This document shows positions 1-7,570 of a stretch of 12,942 nucleotides of DNA, piece by piece. Each line of letters starts with the position of its first letter. The first letter of the stretch is position 1. The stretch covers positions 1 to 12,942 of the forward strand of contig JAFLJL010014881.1 of NCBI GenBank assembly GCA_018398815.1. The letters are read 5' to 3'. The notes under the pieces were generated by a model. That model saw nothing but the letters and a program-made list of their open reading frames with translations. It made no database searches and had not been told where the DNA came from. This stretch comes from Conus ventricosus. Lineage: Eukaryota; Mollusca; Gastropoda; Neogastropoda; Conidae. Position numbers and translations under genes: made by a program.

Positions 1-1
1 A

Positions 2-223
2 AAATGCAAACATATAAACGACATTAGGTGTCCTTGTGGAGAGAGAATGTTAACGTTCCATATTTTATTCTATTGTCCATTCACAAAGCAATATTTGCCC
101 GATTATCTGGCAGTCAAAAACATTACTAAAGATGACGATCTCAAAGCCATTATTCATGCTCAATCACTTCTTGTCACTGCAGCTAAATCTGTTCTTCACA
201 GTTCTATAGGAACAGCTGTGTAG
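2..223 (+). pseudogene. LINE ORF2 C-terminal remnant with CCHC zinc knuckle (cut by the window edge)
   Basis: An open frame runs from base 2 to a TAG at 221-223 (73 codons) and has no start codon because the element enters from the left. It encodes a run beginning RCPCGERMLTFHILFYC, a C-x-C-x(8)-H-x(4)-C arrangement. That spacing is typical of the zinc knuckle at the extreme C-terminus of many non-LTR retrotransposon ORF2 proteins, where it follows the reverse transcriptase and sometimes an RNase H domain and probably binds nucleic acid. About 45 residues follow the knuckle, ending in SSIGTAV. The upstream RT lies outside the window. The element is on the opposite strand from the larger LINE at 761-4388 and belongs to another family, since that element shows no knuckle. 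Within the visible part the frame is intact, so the remnant may be relatively young. Confidence 0.72.
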
Positions 224-427
224 TTTGCTTGATTTGAAAAGTTAAAAAATTTAAATTATAGGTGTTGTTTATTGATGTTTATTTCTGTCAAACAGTGTAT
301 TACATTGATGGGGGATATGAAATGACGGGGTATTCCTATTTGTGATAAAATACTTATGTCATTCAGGATGATTTCAAAATCCGTCTAAAAACACTATTTT
401 GTGAAAAGACGCTAAATCAAACAAAAC

Positions 428-428
<1 letters not shown>
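224..428 (+). mobile_element. 3' UTR and tail of the plus-strand LINE
   Basis: The 205 bases after the ORF2 stop are AT-rich and non-coding. They end with GTGAAAAGACGCTAAATC followed by AAACAAAACAAC, an A-rich tail of the kind found at mollusc LINE and SINE 3' ends, which then merges into the (AC)n array. The boundary is inferred from the change to pure dinucleotide repeat. No target-site duplication can be assigned because the 5' end is outside the window. Confidence 0.5.

Positions 429-517
<89 letters not shown>
429..517 (+). repeat. (AC)n microsatellite, about 44 units, uninterrupted
   Basis: This is a perfect AC dinucleotide run directly after the A/C-rich LINE tail. The tail sequence AAACAAAACAAC could have seeded it by slippage. 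The short peptides that the array encodes in several frames are not genes. Confidence 0.97.
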
Positions 518-518
<1 letters not shown>

Positions 519-629
519 TGGAATTTATTTCCCCTTGACACCTACTTTTTCAAACATGCACACTCGTACAAAAGATATGAATGAAGTAGGCCTACATGTA
601 AGCAACAAGACTAGCCAATGCAGGGTCAG

Positions 630-683
630 TCACACACATACACGCGCACGTGCGTGCACACACACACATACACACACACACAC

Positions 684-760
<77 letters not shown>
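630..760 (+). repeat. (CA)n microsatellite with a CGCACGTGCG palindrome near its left end
   Basis: This is an AC/CA array with a few interruptions (CATACAC, CAACAC). Near the left end, bases 645-654 form the perfect palindrome CGCACGTGCG inside alternating purine-pyrimidine sequence, a composition that favours left-handed DNA. The array ends abruptly at the AAGAC pentamer tail of the minus-strand LINE. Confidence 0.95.
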
Positions 761-762
<2 letters not shown>

Positions 763-786
763 GACAAGACAAGACAAGACAAGACA
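761..786 (-). repeat. (TTGTC)n pentamer tail of the minus-strand LINE
   Basis: Five AAGAC units read on the plus strand, which is (GTCTT)n on the element's own strand. They begin just past the 3' UTR of the LINE, where L2/CR1-type elements carry short tandem repeats made during target-primed reverse transcription. The tail passes straight into (TG)n on the element's strand. Confidence 0.75.
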
Positions 787-1126
787 AAATTCTATTTACG
801 AGGATAATAGATAAGCACTAACGTGCTTTTTTACATCCAGTCCTCGCCCTGAGTAGGGACTACAACATGCAGTGAAATCAATTAATGTAAGAAATCAAAG
901 AAGCAAGCAAAGCGGTCATGTAATCATAGAGGAACATCAAATGAAAATAGAAGATAAATGAAAACAAAACAAAAAATAAGAATAATAATAAACAAAACAA
1001 CAACAAAAAATAATAATGACAAAAAAAATAAAATAAAATAAAATAAAATGAGAATAATAATAATGAAGAGGAAGGAGAGAGCGGGGGTAGGGAGTGAGGT
1101 GGGCTGGGGAAACATATGTAAGTGTA
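787..1126 (-). mobile_element. 3' UTR of the minus-strand LINE
   Basis: The stretch is non-coding between the RT C-terminal region and the pentamer tail. Its plus strand is very A-rich, with an (AAAAT)n patch at about 1025-1050 and AATAAT/AAC-rich runs from 950 to 1070, so the element's own strand is T-rich here. A purine-rich patch (1068-1100) lies close to the coding end. The terminal 60 bases hold the nested stem structure listed separately. The long reading frame across 924-1148 on the minus strand is an F/L/I-rich product of the T-rich composition and is not a gene. Confidence 0.65.
799..846 (-). other. Nested stem-loops at the LINE 3' end (probable RT recognition structure)
   Basis: On the element's strand CGAGGA (846-841) pairs perfectly with TCCTCG (804-799). 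Inside it AAGCAC (828-823) pairs with GTGCTT (818-813) around a four-base loop. The structure ends about 13 bases before the pentamer tail. L2-type elements such as eel UnaL2 are known to need a 3' stem-loop next to short tandem repeats for template recognition by the RT. The same role here is inferred from position and shape. Confidence 0.6.
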
Positions 1127-1656
1127 CTATAACGTACAAGATTGGCATGTATGAAAACAGACAGTGAAGTGAATATGGAGTTTGTGGGAGTTTCTCGACG
1201 AGACTTTTGAGAATCGTCTCATTAAAGTTGTTGGAGCATTCCCGGTCAGAATCTTGTGCATCATTAGCCCTTTGTTGTATTTGAGTCTCTGGCTGAATGG
1301 AAGAATGTGAAGATGTTTATAATCAGAGCTTTCGAGGCTAGTTTTCTTCAGAAGGATTAGTTTGAGTGCTCGTTTATGTAGGCTGAACAATGGTTTTAGT
1401 GTGTTTGCACTTGCAGAATCCCATATAGTCGATGCATAATCAACATGAGACTGAATATGAGCATGGAAAAAAAGTTTACGTGAATGAAGGTCAAGAAAGT
1501 GTTTGATTTTGGTGAGCTGATAGACTTTCTGGGAGAGCTTTTTGCATAGTAACGTTATGTGGGGATTCCAGCTGAGACTATTGTCAATTATTAGTCCTAA
1601 TACTTTATGATGAGTGACTTGTTCCACAAGTACATTAGTGAGGTGTATAGGAGGGA
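1127..1656 (-). pseudogene. LINE RT C-terminal (thumb and beyond) region
   Basis: The frame opens in sequence encoding EQVTHHKVLGLIIDNSLSWN, the KxLGxxxDxxLxW block that follows the palm in LINE reverse transcriptases. It continues with HIQSHVDYASTIWDSAS and LHKRALKLILLKK, matching the usual ldYasxiWd and lqkRalrlI pattern of CR1/L2/Rex elements. It is displaced by two frameshifts from the palm region (around 1650-1690). The end, SSRNSHKLHIHFTVCF, reaches the SRNSHxLxI block, but the usual final stretch with a WNxLP-like motif is missing. The last 40-60 residues were therefore probably deleted or lost to frameshift before the stop near 1127. Confidence 0.85.
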
Positions 1657-2578
1657 AATCATTGGTGAGCTTTGTCTTTTTTGCCTAGTTGTAATGTACA
1701 TGAGTTTTGTTTTTGAGGGTGAAGTGACATATGATTTAGTTCGGTCCATTTTACAAGGTCGTTGGTACTCTCTTGCAAATGTTTTGAAAGACTGGAAGGA
1801 TCATTATGGCTGGTGTGAATTGTGGTGTCATCTGCAAAGAGGTCGCATGTAGATCTCACATGTAGGGGTAGGTCATTAATGTAGATTGAGAAGAGTAGCG
1901 GGCCTAAAATGGAGCCTTGTGGAACGCCATACTTAAGAGTTGTTATAGAAGAGACAGCCGTCCCCGATAAGACGCATTGTTGTCGTTTTGTGATGTATGA
2001 TTTTAGAAGGATAAGGGCGGATTTTGAAAGACCGTATATCTCCAGTTTTCGAATAAGGAGATTGTGGTCAATGACATCGAATGCTTTTTTAAAATCAACG
2101 AATAAGACACCACAATATCTGTTGTTATTAATATTATTAAGCCACACATCTACAAGATTGATTAATGCAGAATGGCAGGAATGTTTCTGTCTGAAACCAG
2201 ACTGTCCGGGATGGAGCAAATCGTACTTGTTGAAGTGATGAAGGATGTGTTTATTTAAATGCTTTTCTAGAGGTTTGGAAAGGATAGATAAGATTGATAT
2301 TGGTCTGTAGTTTGAAGGATCAGTATTATCACCAGATTTATGAATGGGTATAACATTTGCTTTTTGAACGCATTAGGAAAATAACTTTTATCTATGCACA
2401 GATTAAAGATATACGTTAACGTGTCAGTTATAACTGGAGCCGAGAGTTTCAGAATTTTGCCATCTATGCCATCTAGTCCACGTGTTCCTGACTGTTTGAG
2501 ATGAAGTAGGTACTGATACACCTCGTGCACAGTTATGAGTGGAATGTGTAGTTCAGACGTGATTTTTTGTCGTGACAA
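1657..2578 (-). pseudogene. LINE reverse transcriptase, palm and fingers
   Basis: This is the polymerase domain that copies element RNA into DNA at the target site. The fingers region encodes GTRGLDGIDGKILKLSAPVI and then, after a one-base shift in an A-run near 2363, continues through an SNYRPISILS motif and PGQSGFRQKHSCHSAL. Motif A is LFVDFKKAFDVIDHNLL, with its catalytic Asp codon at 2096-2094. Motif B is GVPQGSILGPLLF. Motif C is FADD, with Asp codons at 1832-1830 and 1829-1827, so all three catalytic aspartates survive. The same frame stays open from about 2363 to 1659 (about 235 codons). It then reads through HMSLHPQKQ into a frameshift at an AAAAC run. The connector lies upstream and the C-terminal region downstream, both in other frames. 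Confidence 0.93.
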
Positions 2579-3101
2579 AATTGATGGAGTTCTTTAAGTT
2601 CATTAGAGCTTGAATGATCAGTAGTAACAACTGTATCTGGAATGGTAGAGAAGTGAGTGTTAAGTTGTTCAGCAGAAATACCTTTGATAACAGTTGATTT
2701 TGAAGAAGAACTGTTGTTGTTAAGCTGGTTTATTGCTTGCCAAACCAGTTTTGGATTTTGTTTGGAAGTTAATAACTCGCTATAGTATTTAGTTTTTTCC
2801 CTGCGCTTCTGAGAGTTTATTGCATTTCTTAGTGATCTTGATTCTTCTTCATAGCCATGTTCTTTCAAAAGGTCTCTAAGGTAGCATGCCTCCTGTAATC
2901 TTTCGTGTACCACGGTGGTTTGGGAATATGCTTTACTCTGATTGTTTTTAACGGAGCATGTCTGTTATAGACTTCTGTAAAAATTTCGATCCAAAGTCAA
3001 TCGCTGAATCTGGATCAGCAATATTGTATACTGTATTAAGTTCTGAGTTCATTAAATCAAGTAAAAAGTTTTGTTCGTTAAATTTTGAGAAGCAACAATA
3101 G
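2579..3101 (-). pseudogene. LINE endonuclease-RT connector, frameshifted
   Basis: This lies between the endonuclease and the RT and reads in three successive frames. The first piece, just past the endonuclease stop, encodes FNEQNFLLDLMNSELNTVYN. The second encodes YNRHAPLKTIRVKHIPKPPW, which contains the HAPLK and PPW signature of the linker in CR1/L2/Rex-type ORF2 proteins. The third piece (2913-2533, the longest) contains ACYLRDLLKEHGYEEESRSL followed by KTKYYSELLTSKQNPKLVW and an S-rich stretch, again matching the usual YyxxLL-N-xxKxxW pattern. It has no catalytic residues; in the family it holds the two enzymatic domains apart. Two short frameshifts separate the pieces, and the third piece overlaps the start of the RT frame by about 45 bases. 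Confidence 0.82.
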
Positions 3102-3668
3102 TTATGGTTTTGTTGCCTGGTTTGGGATTTTCACTCCATGTTTAGACCATGTAACACACACTGGGTAATGATCACTAGAAGAGAAGACTGGTACACAAGC
3201 TTCTAGTATGTTATTTTCATTTGAGATATAGATATGGTCAATGATTGTCTTTGAAGTTGGTGTTACTCTGGTGGGTGTTTTGATAATCTGATGTAAATTC
3301 AACACACTTATCGTTTGGCTCCATTGGCTGTTTGATTTCAAAAGATCTACATTGAAGTCACCGAGTAAAACAATCTCTTTACATTCTAAGGAAACTGCGT
3401 CCATCATAGTAACAAATTTATCAGTCCAGCTGACTCTTTCTGCTGGGTTCCGATAGCAAAACCCGATTAAAATGGATCGTAATTTGTTCAATGTGATTTG
3501 TATCCACACTGCTTCTACGTCATGCTGTTCTAGGTGGGAAAGTCTCTTGAAGTTGAGATATTCACTGACATACACTAGAAGACCTGTCTCTTTGTCTTTA
3601 GTAGGGTCTTTTCGAACGATATTATAACCTGGGACTGCTACATCTTTATCACTAATGTAGGTATTTAG
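3102..3668 (-). pseudogene. LINE AP-type endonuclease, N-terminal part missing
   Basis: In the family this domain nicks target DNA to prime reverse transcription. The surviving part begins at LNTYISDKDVAVPGYNIVRK, then passes GLLVYVSEYLNFKRL and the GFCYRNPAE block. It holds the GDFNVDLL motif (codons near 3359-3340) and, close to the end, SSSDHYPVCVTW. These supply the conserved D/N and SDH catalytic pairs of APE-like nucleases. Usually 60 or so residues with the NxxGL and TETW motifs come first. Here they are gone, and the frame reads back, through two stop codons at 3671-3669 and 3695-3693, into the coiled coil of the ORF1-like region. A run of 16 G (about 3711-3726) lies at the junction, so a deletion there is likely. 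The frame ends at a TAA (3104-3102). Confidence 0.88.
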
Positions 3669-3671
3669 TCA

Positions 3672-4388
3672 GGGGCAGTGGACATGGCAGGTTCACAGGC
3701 AGGTTTCAATGGGGGGGGGGGGGGGGTACTCATGAGGAGAACTGGTGGCAAGCCGCTTCTTGAGATCTGTAATAATTCTTTTATGCTCGCCAACATCTGA
3801 TTTCAATTTGTGATTTTCATTTTCTAATGTTTTAACTTTAGTAGATAGTGATTTGCATAGATCTTCAAGGGACTCTAATTTCTCTTTGGCAAAGCTTTTG
3901 AGTTCATTTTTTATCTGTTCTTTTAAATCTAGAATATGGCTTTGGACAATATTTTCTGCATCCGACAAATGGTGTGTGTTGTAGTCCACATTCTCTTGTA
4001 GGGTTTGCAGTGTCCTGGTGATCTTTGGTGATGTGGTCCCTTTGACAGGGTGGCAAATGAATCTGTTTGACGACCTTCGTCGATGGGCTCGTTGACACTG
4101 AGCTGGTCTATGTCTGGTCGAGGTTTTGCCGGTTTTTTTGACATTTGTGGGTGATCTAGTTCAAGGACTCCTCTTCGGATTTTTTCTGGCATTGGACGGG
4201 TCTTCCAGATCGGGAAAAAGGGTAGAGCTAGGATCCTTTCGGAAAAGTTTGTCAATGTCAGCTGCTAATCACTGGCTAAAGATGACTACTATTGGGCTAA
4301 TTTGGTCAATTTCGTCTACACCAAACGTAGGACAGCCGGGCACCTTGCAATAGCACTTTTCCCTCAACATTTTCCCCACTCTTAACAT
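3672..4388 (-). pseudogene. LINE ORF1-like region: Cys-rich start and coiled coil
   Basis: From an ATG at 4388 one frame runs down to the endonuclease frame, broken by TGA codons at 4271-4269, 4163-4161, 3695-3693 and 3671-3669. The start encodes MLRVGKMLREKCYCKVPGC, with a CxC-x(4)-C cluster that could be part of a zinc-binding motif. Next comes an acidic-basic stretch with DIDKLFRKDPSSTLFPDLED, then a basic region of K, R and T. Residues from about 3989 to 3740 are rich in E, K and L in heptad-like order (ELKSFAKEKLESLEDLCK, KVKTLENENHKLKSD), a convincing coiled coil. A proline run encoded by the G/C tract ends it. ORF1 proteins of CR1-like LINEs combine zinc fingers and coiled coils to bind element RNA and assemble into particles. 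That the frame is shared with the endonuclease may result from an in-frame deletion. Confidence 0.7.
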
Positions 4389-4530
4389 AGAGTGTGATAA
4401 CGATTATCTGACGCCCCTGAACGAATTCTTATAACAGTTTTGGCAAAGTTAGATGGTAGTGGGAGCACAAGTTAATTGGGGAAGTCTCACTGATGTTGAT
4501 GGGCACATTCGCAAAGTCCCTTGACTCTAC
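4389..4530. other. Unassigned sequence, possibly LINE 5' UTR
   Basis: The 142 bases above the ORF1-like start hold no coding signal. They may be the remaining 5' UTR of the minus-strand LINE or the flanking genomic sequence. No boundary or target-site duplication is visible. Confidence 0.3.
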
Positions 4531-4672
<142 letters not shown>

Positions 4673-4751
4673 CCAACTAGGTATTACAGCTTACTCTACC
4701 ATGAAAGCAGTTTGGGGTACTCACTTGCACACTCTTACTCTTATGTATGCA

Positions 4752-4754
<3 letters not shown>

Positions 4755-4796
<42 letters not shown>

Positions 4797-4825
4797 AGGG
4801 GAGAGAGAGAGAGAAGAGAAGAGAG

Positions 4826-4857
<32 letters not shown>
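4755..4857 (+). repeat. (GA)n microsatellite, second block, with a G9 run
   Basis: This is a second GA array, 85 bases from the first, with a G-rich interruption at about 4789-4802 and a GAGAAAAG-type interruption. The spacer between the two blocks (4670-4754) is ordinary sequence with no coding signal that I can defend. Confidence 0.95.
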
Positions 4858-4860
<3 letters not shown>

Positions 4861-5538
4861 AAAAAGCATTTTGTGGGTGTATGATGTCTGAGTACCACGG
4901 CTTCCTCGCTGTGATGAATCACACTAAGCTATACAGAGCCACCTGGCACTTCACTAATACCATTGTCCAGCCAGCTGACGAGAACGCAAAACACCCACGA
5001 AAAAAAAACCAAAAACTGAAGGATGCACACAAATATGGATGTGCCAAAGTTATATCAAACAGCACAAAGAAGAATCACAAAATAACAAATCACACACAGA
5101 TTTAATTATATCCAGTTATGGGTGTGGAAGCATAATAAAGCATAAAACACAAGAGAAAACTTTCAGCACAAGAATTACACAGTACTCGTTGCATGCAGCT
5201 GCTAGGTGCGCTTTTCGGGATGCTTTCCGCCTATTACTACACAGCAATAAAGGCCACAGCGTGGGGTCATCGATTGTGCAGAAGCCAGAAACTAAAGAGG
5301 GCGATTTTCATCTGGGCCGGACGGCTGTGGTGAACATTAAAGGGGAAAGAAAGCTCTAGAATCTTTCGTCCAATGGAATGGCGTGCAACCTTGAGGCCAA
5401 ATCGCTCTAAAAGGGGCAAAAAGTAAGTAACGGGGAAACCAATGCCCAGAAGCATTCGATGCATTAGAGCCACAACTGTCTATCTTGAAAAACGCCATTT
5501 TGGAGAAATGGCCACTTGAAGATTTATGCATGCATGCA
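4858..5538. other. Unassigned sequence between microsatellites
   Basis: About 680 bases of balanced composition with short frames on both strands, none longer than about 110 codons and none matching a family I recognise. The part from 5200 to 5470 has more even base composition, and its reverse strand has an open frame of 68 codons with no recognisable motif. It could be an old repeat copy. I see no RNA gene or regulatory element. Confidence 0.4.
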
Positions 5539-5551
5539 CTCACGCACACAT

Positions 5552-5584
<33 letters not shown>

Positions 5585-5669
5585 ACACACCACACCACAC
5601 ACACACACACACACACACACACCACACACACACACCACACACACACACACACACACAACACACACACAG
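5539..5669 (+). repeat. (CA)n microsatellite with CACACC interruptions
   Basis: This is an AC array broken by repeated ACC triplets in its middle (about 5582-5600 and 5621-5639), preceded by TGCATGCATGCA. The His/Thr and Cys/Val reading frames across it are artefacts. Confidence 0.95.
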
Positions 5670-5850
5670 AGGCAGAGGTGAAGCAATCAACCCATAAAGC
5701 TATTTTTTACTTCACACTGTCAGCAACAAACAAAAATTAAAATAGACTGAACACGTATGCAAAATTGGCATGCCAACCTCGTTTGCGTCTCCAAAATCCA
5801 CACAAGGATGAATCATCCACAGTAAAAAACAACTGTCTCTATTGTCAGGG

Positions 5851-6106
5851 TTCATGGTTTATTCACAGAAGGGGAGTGGGGGTGGGGTGGAGAGAGACTG
5901 TTTTACTGTATCATTTAAAAAGGAACAAATCCGTTCACTGTATTCTACTTCAGTTCACTGCTTGGTCCACAATGAGAAGAAAAATGTTCACCGATTTTCC
6001 ACAACAGAAAAAAAGAATTTTCCGCATTGATATAGTTCATTGATTTATCCACAATAGAGAAAATAAATATAGCATATATATTTCACTGATTTGATTCCAC
6101 ATTAAC
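5851..6106 (+). repeat. Degenerate tandem repeat with a TTCAyTGrTTT...CCACA core, roughly 33-49 base spacing
   Basis: Related blocks begin at about 5851 (TTCATGGTTTATTCACAGAA), 5954 (TTCACTGCTTGGTCCACAAT), 5987 (TTCACCGATTTTCCACAACA), 6036 (TTCATTGATTTATCCACAAT) and 6082 (TTCACTGATTTGATTCCACA). Each block is followed by A-rich sequence. Spacing between the last four is 33, 49 and 46 bases. This is an old, diverged minisatellite or a set of partial duplications in the 3' flank of the pseudogene at 6192-7550. The bases from 5670 to 5850 hold nothing recognisable. A minus-strand AATAAA at 5863-5858 could be an old polyadenylation signal for that pseudogene, but it may be chance. Confidence 0.5.
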
Positions 6107-6191
6107 AAAAAAAGCACACCTATTGTTCAGAATGAAAACAGACATCGGCGCACTGTCAAATTCACTCAAATGAAAATTTTACAGATCTTCT

Positions 6192-7550
6192 TCAGATTTT
6201 GTGTCCCCTTTTCGTTAATGTCTTGGGTTTTGCAAGCCTGTCTGGAGCTGTGCTGGCGCTGGGCAGCCGTTGGTAGAACTGATGTGTCACTGTGGCACAA
6301 CTCCTAGCTGGCAGAGGTCCGGAGGGCTTTTTCCTTTGCTTCAGACAAAGGCAGATGACCCGTGTACCGCAAAGGAAGGTCCTGCACATTGCTCACAGCT
6401 TGCTGGCGACCTCAACGGCTTTTCCCTTGATCTTCAGGCTAAAAAAACACTCTCATTCTGGGTTTGAAATACAGCATGTCTTCTTCCTTTGTATACCTGA
6501 GCCACTTAATCTTTAGCCAGCGATTTTGGCTCCTGTGATATCAGTCTTGGTATTCCTCATTGTCTGTGAAGCAAGATGTTTGAAATCCAAAAGTCTGCAT
6601 ATTCAAGGGGAACTACAGTGTATGGGGAATTTGATTTGCCATCTCAATGACTGTATGCCACTGATCTGGGAAAGAAAATGGACGCATGCTTTTTCGCTTT
6701 TTCGATAGTAAACATGAATGAATCACACTCCAAAATGGGTATGGCCCTTTCCAGAAACTTTTGGTCGATGATCTGGGTTTTGATCAATGCTTTTGACCAC
6801 ATAATGAAGAGCAGCAGCAACAAACTGGGTTTCTATTCTGTCCCCCACAGGTTCAGAAAACAAGATGACACTGGTGATGTGTTCTGGCAATGACTGGATG
6901 TAACGCAGAAGACAATGGCAACTTCGCAAGATCCTTTGTTTCCTCACATTCATTCCAAAACCCAAACAGAGGCTTCTTTGTCTAAACTGAGAAAACGGTC
7001 AGGTTTAAACTGCCAACTTTTTTTTATAATGAAAATTGACTACTGGGGAGCATGGGGTTGTTAGCACCCCCCCTTGTCAATGTGAACTGTGTGAGTGTCC
7101 CCTGCTTCTGTGACAATTTTTTTCTTTCCCTTTTTCCTCTCTTGATTGTTGCTTCTTCTCCTGGTGCTCCTCATACTCCTGTCCTTTTTGCTGTCAGTTC
7201 CTTAGCACGTTTCTCCTCCTGATACCTTGTGCAGATGAGGGAATTGATCCTTTTTAGGCTTATGAAATGCCAAGTTGTACACAGTATTGAAAATCTGTCT
7301 GTAGAAGCTAGAGGATACAGGCGCCCCCCCTTCTTTACACATGCGACAGTAAAGTGAATGCATTCTGTTAATATTCAGCCTTGAGTCGAGAAATTTCCTT
7401 CCACTCCCCTGCCTGCAGTAATGCGACTCAACTGCTGGAAAGCTCTCTAACTGTCTTTTCACCTTAGACCTATCCTCTTCAGCAGTCTTGTTAGAAAGGG
7501 GTGTGCTTGCCTCGATTATCTTGACCAACAAATGTCCCATCTTGACTGTG
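6192..7550 (-). pseudogene. Frameshifted pseudogene of a repetitive invertebrate protein family with a TCGGQNRN motif
   Basis: Reading the minus strand from 7550, one frame holds KTAEEDRSKVKRQLESFPAV, SHYCR (7426-7412), LDSRLNINRMHSLY, PVSSSFYRQIF and AFHKPKKDQ. Other frames continue with CTRYQEEKRAKEL and EEHQEKKQQSREEK. Next come SLDKEAS, GSCEVA, CLLRYIQSLPEHITSVILFS, TCGGQNRN (6852-6829), QFVAAALHYVVKSID, KFLERAIPILECDSF, IEKAKKHASIFF, YTVVPLEYADF and LKIKWLRYTKEEDMLYFKP. Near the C-terminus are PLSEAKEKAL and HQFYQRLPS. The whole length of the family appears to be present in order, with many shifts between frames and several stops. I recall this family from multicopy uncharacterised invertebrate proteins, perhaps those catalogued as DUF7869. 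The Asp-rich core suggests a nuclease or transposase-like fold, but function is not established. It is mobile-element-like or host-derived and clearly dead here. The start is unknown; an intron acceptor may precede 7550. Confidence 0.75.
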
Positions 7551-7567
7551 CTGTAGGGAAAAAAAAG
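7551..7567 (-). other. Candidate 3' splice acceptor of the pseudogene
   Basis: On the minus strand the sequence CTTTTTTTTCCCTACAG is a strong polypyrimidine tract followed by CAG, and the conserved reading frame begins immediately after it. It fits an intron acceptor. The SINE inserted directly upstream, so the intron would hold it. Confidence 0.4.
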
Positions 7568-7570
7568 TCT
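7559..7570 (+). repeat. Left copy of the SINE target-site duplication
   Basis: AAAAAAAAGTCT (A8GTCT) lies directly before the tRNA-like head. A matching A-run plus GTCT recurs at 7944-7955 after the SINE body. The A-run weakens the case, but the GTCT end is shared. Confidence 0.5.

Larger units (their letters stand above)
761..4388 (-). mobile_element. Decayed CR1/L2/Rex-like non-LTR retrotransposon, near full length
   Basis: Reading the minus strand downward there are, in order, an ORF1-like region (4388-3672), an AP-type endonuclease (3668-3102), a connector (3101-2579), a reverse transcriptase with a FADD box (2578-1659), a C-terminal region (about 1650-1127), a 3' UTR with nested stems (1126-787) and a pentamer tail. 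This is a complete LINE architecture without RNase H. The protein pieces lie in different frames and ORF1 has internal stops, so the copy cannot move by itself. The endonuclease has lost its N-terminal portion and the RT C-terminus looks shortened, so internal deletions are likely. The true 5' end lies at or above 4388. The clade call rests on domain order, motif style and the 3' structure, not on a tree. Confidence 0.88.

Noticed and set aside
535..821. His/Thr- and Cys/Val-rich frames over the AC array
   Set aside because: Pure microsatellite translation on both strands.
924..1148. A 74-codon hydrophobic minus-strand frame resembling a membrane protein
   Set aside because: It lies in the T-rich 3' UTR of the LINE; the Phe/Leu/Ile content follows the composition.
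1607..2238. Plus-strand frames of 81 and 109 codons opposite the RT
   Set aside because: They are antisense to a region with clear RT motifs and have no features of their own.
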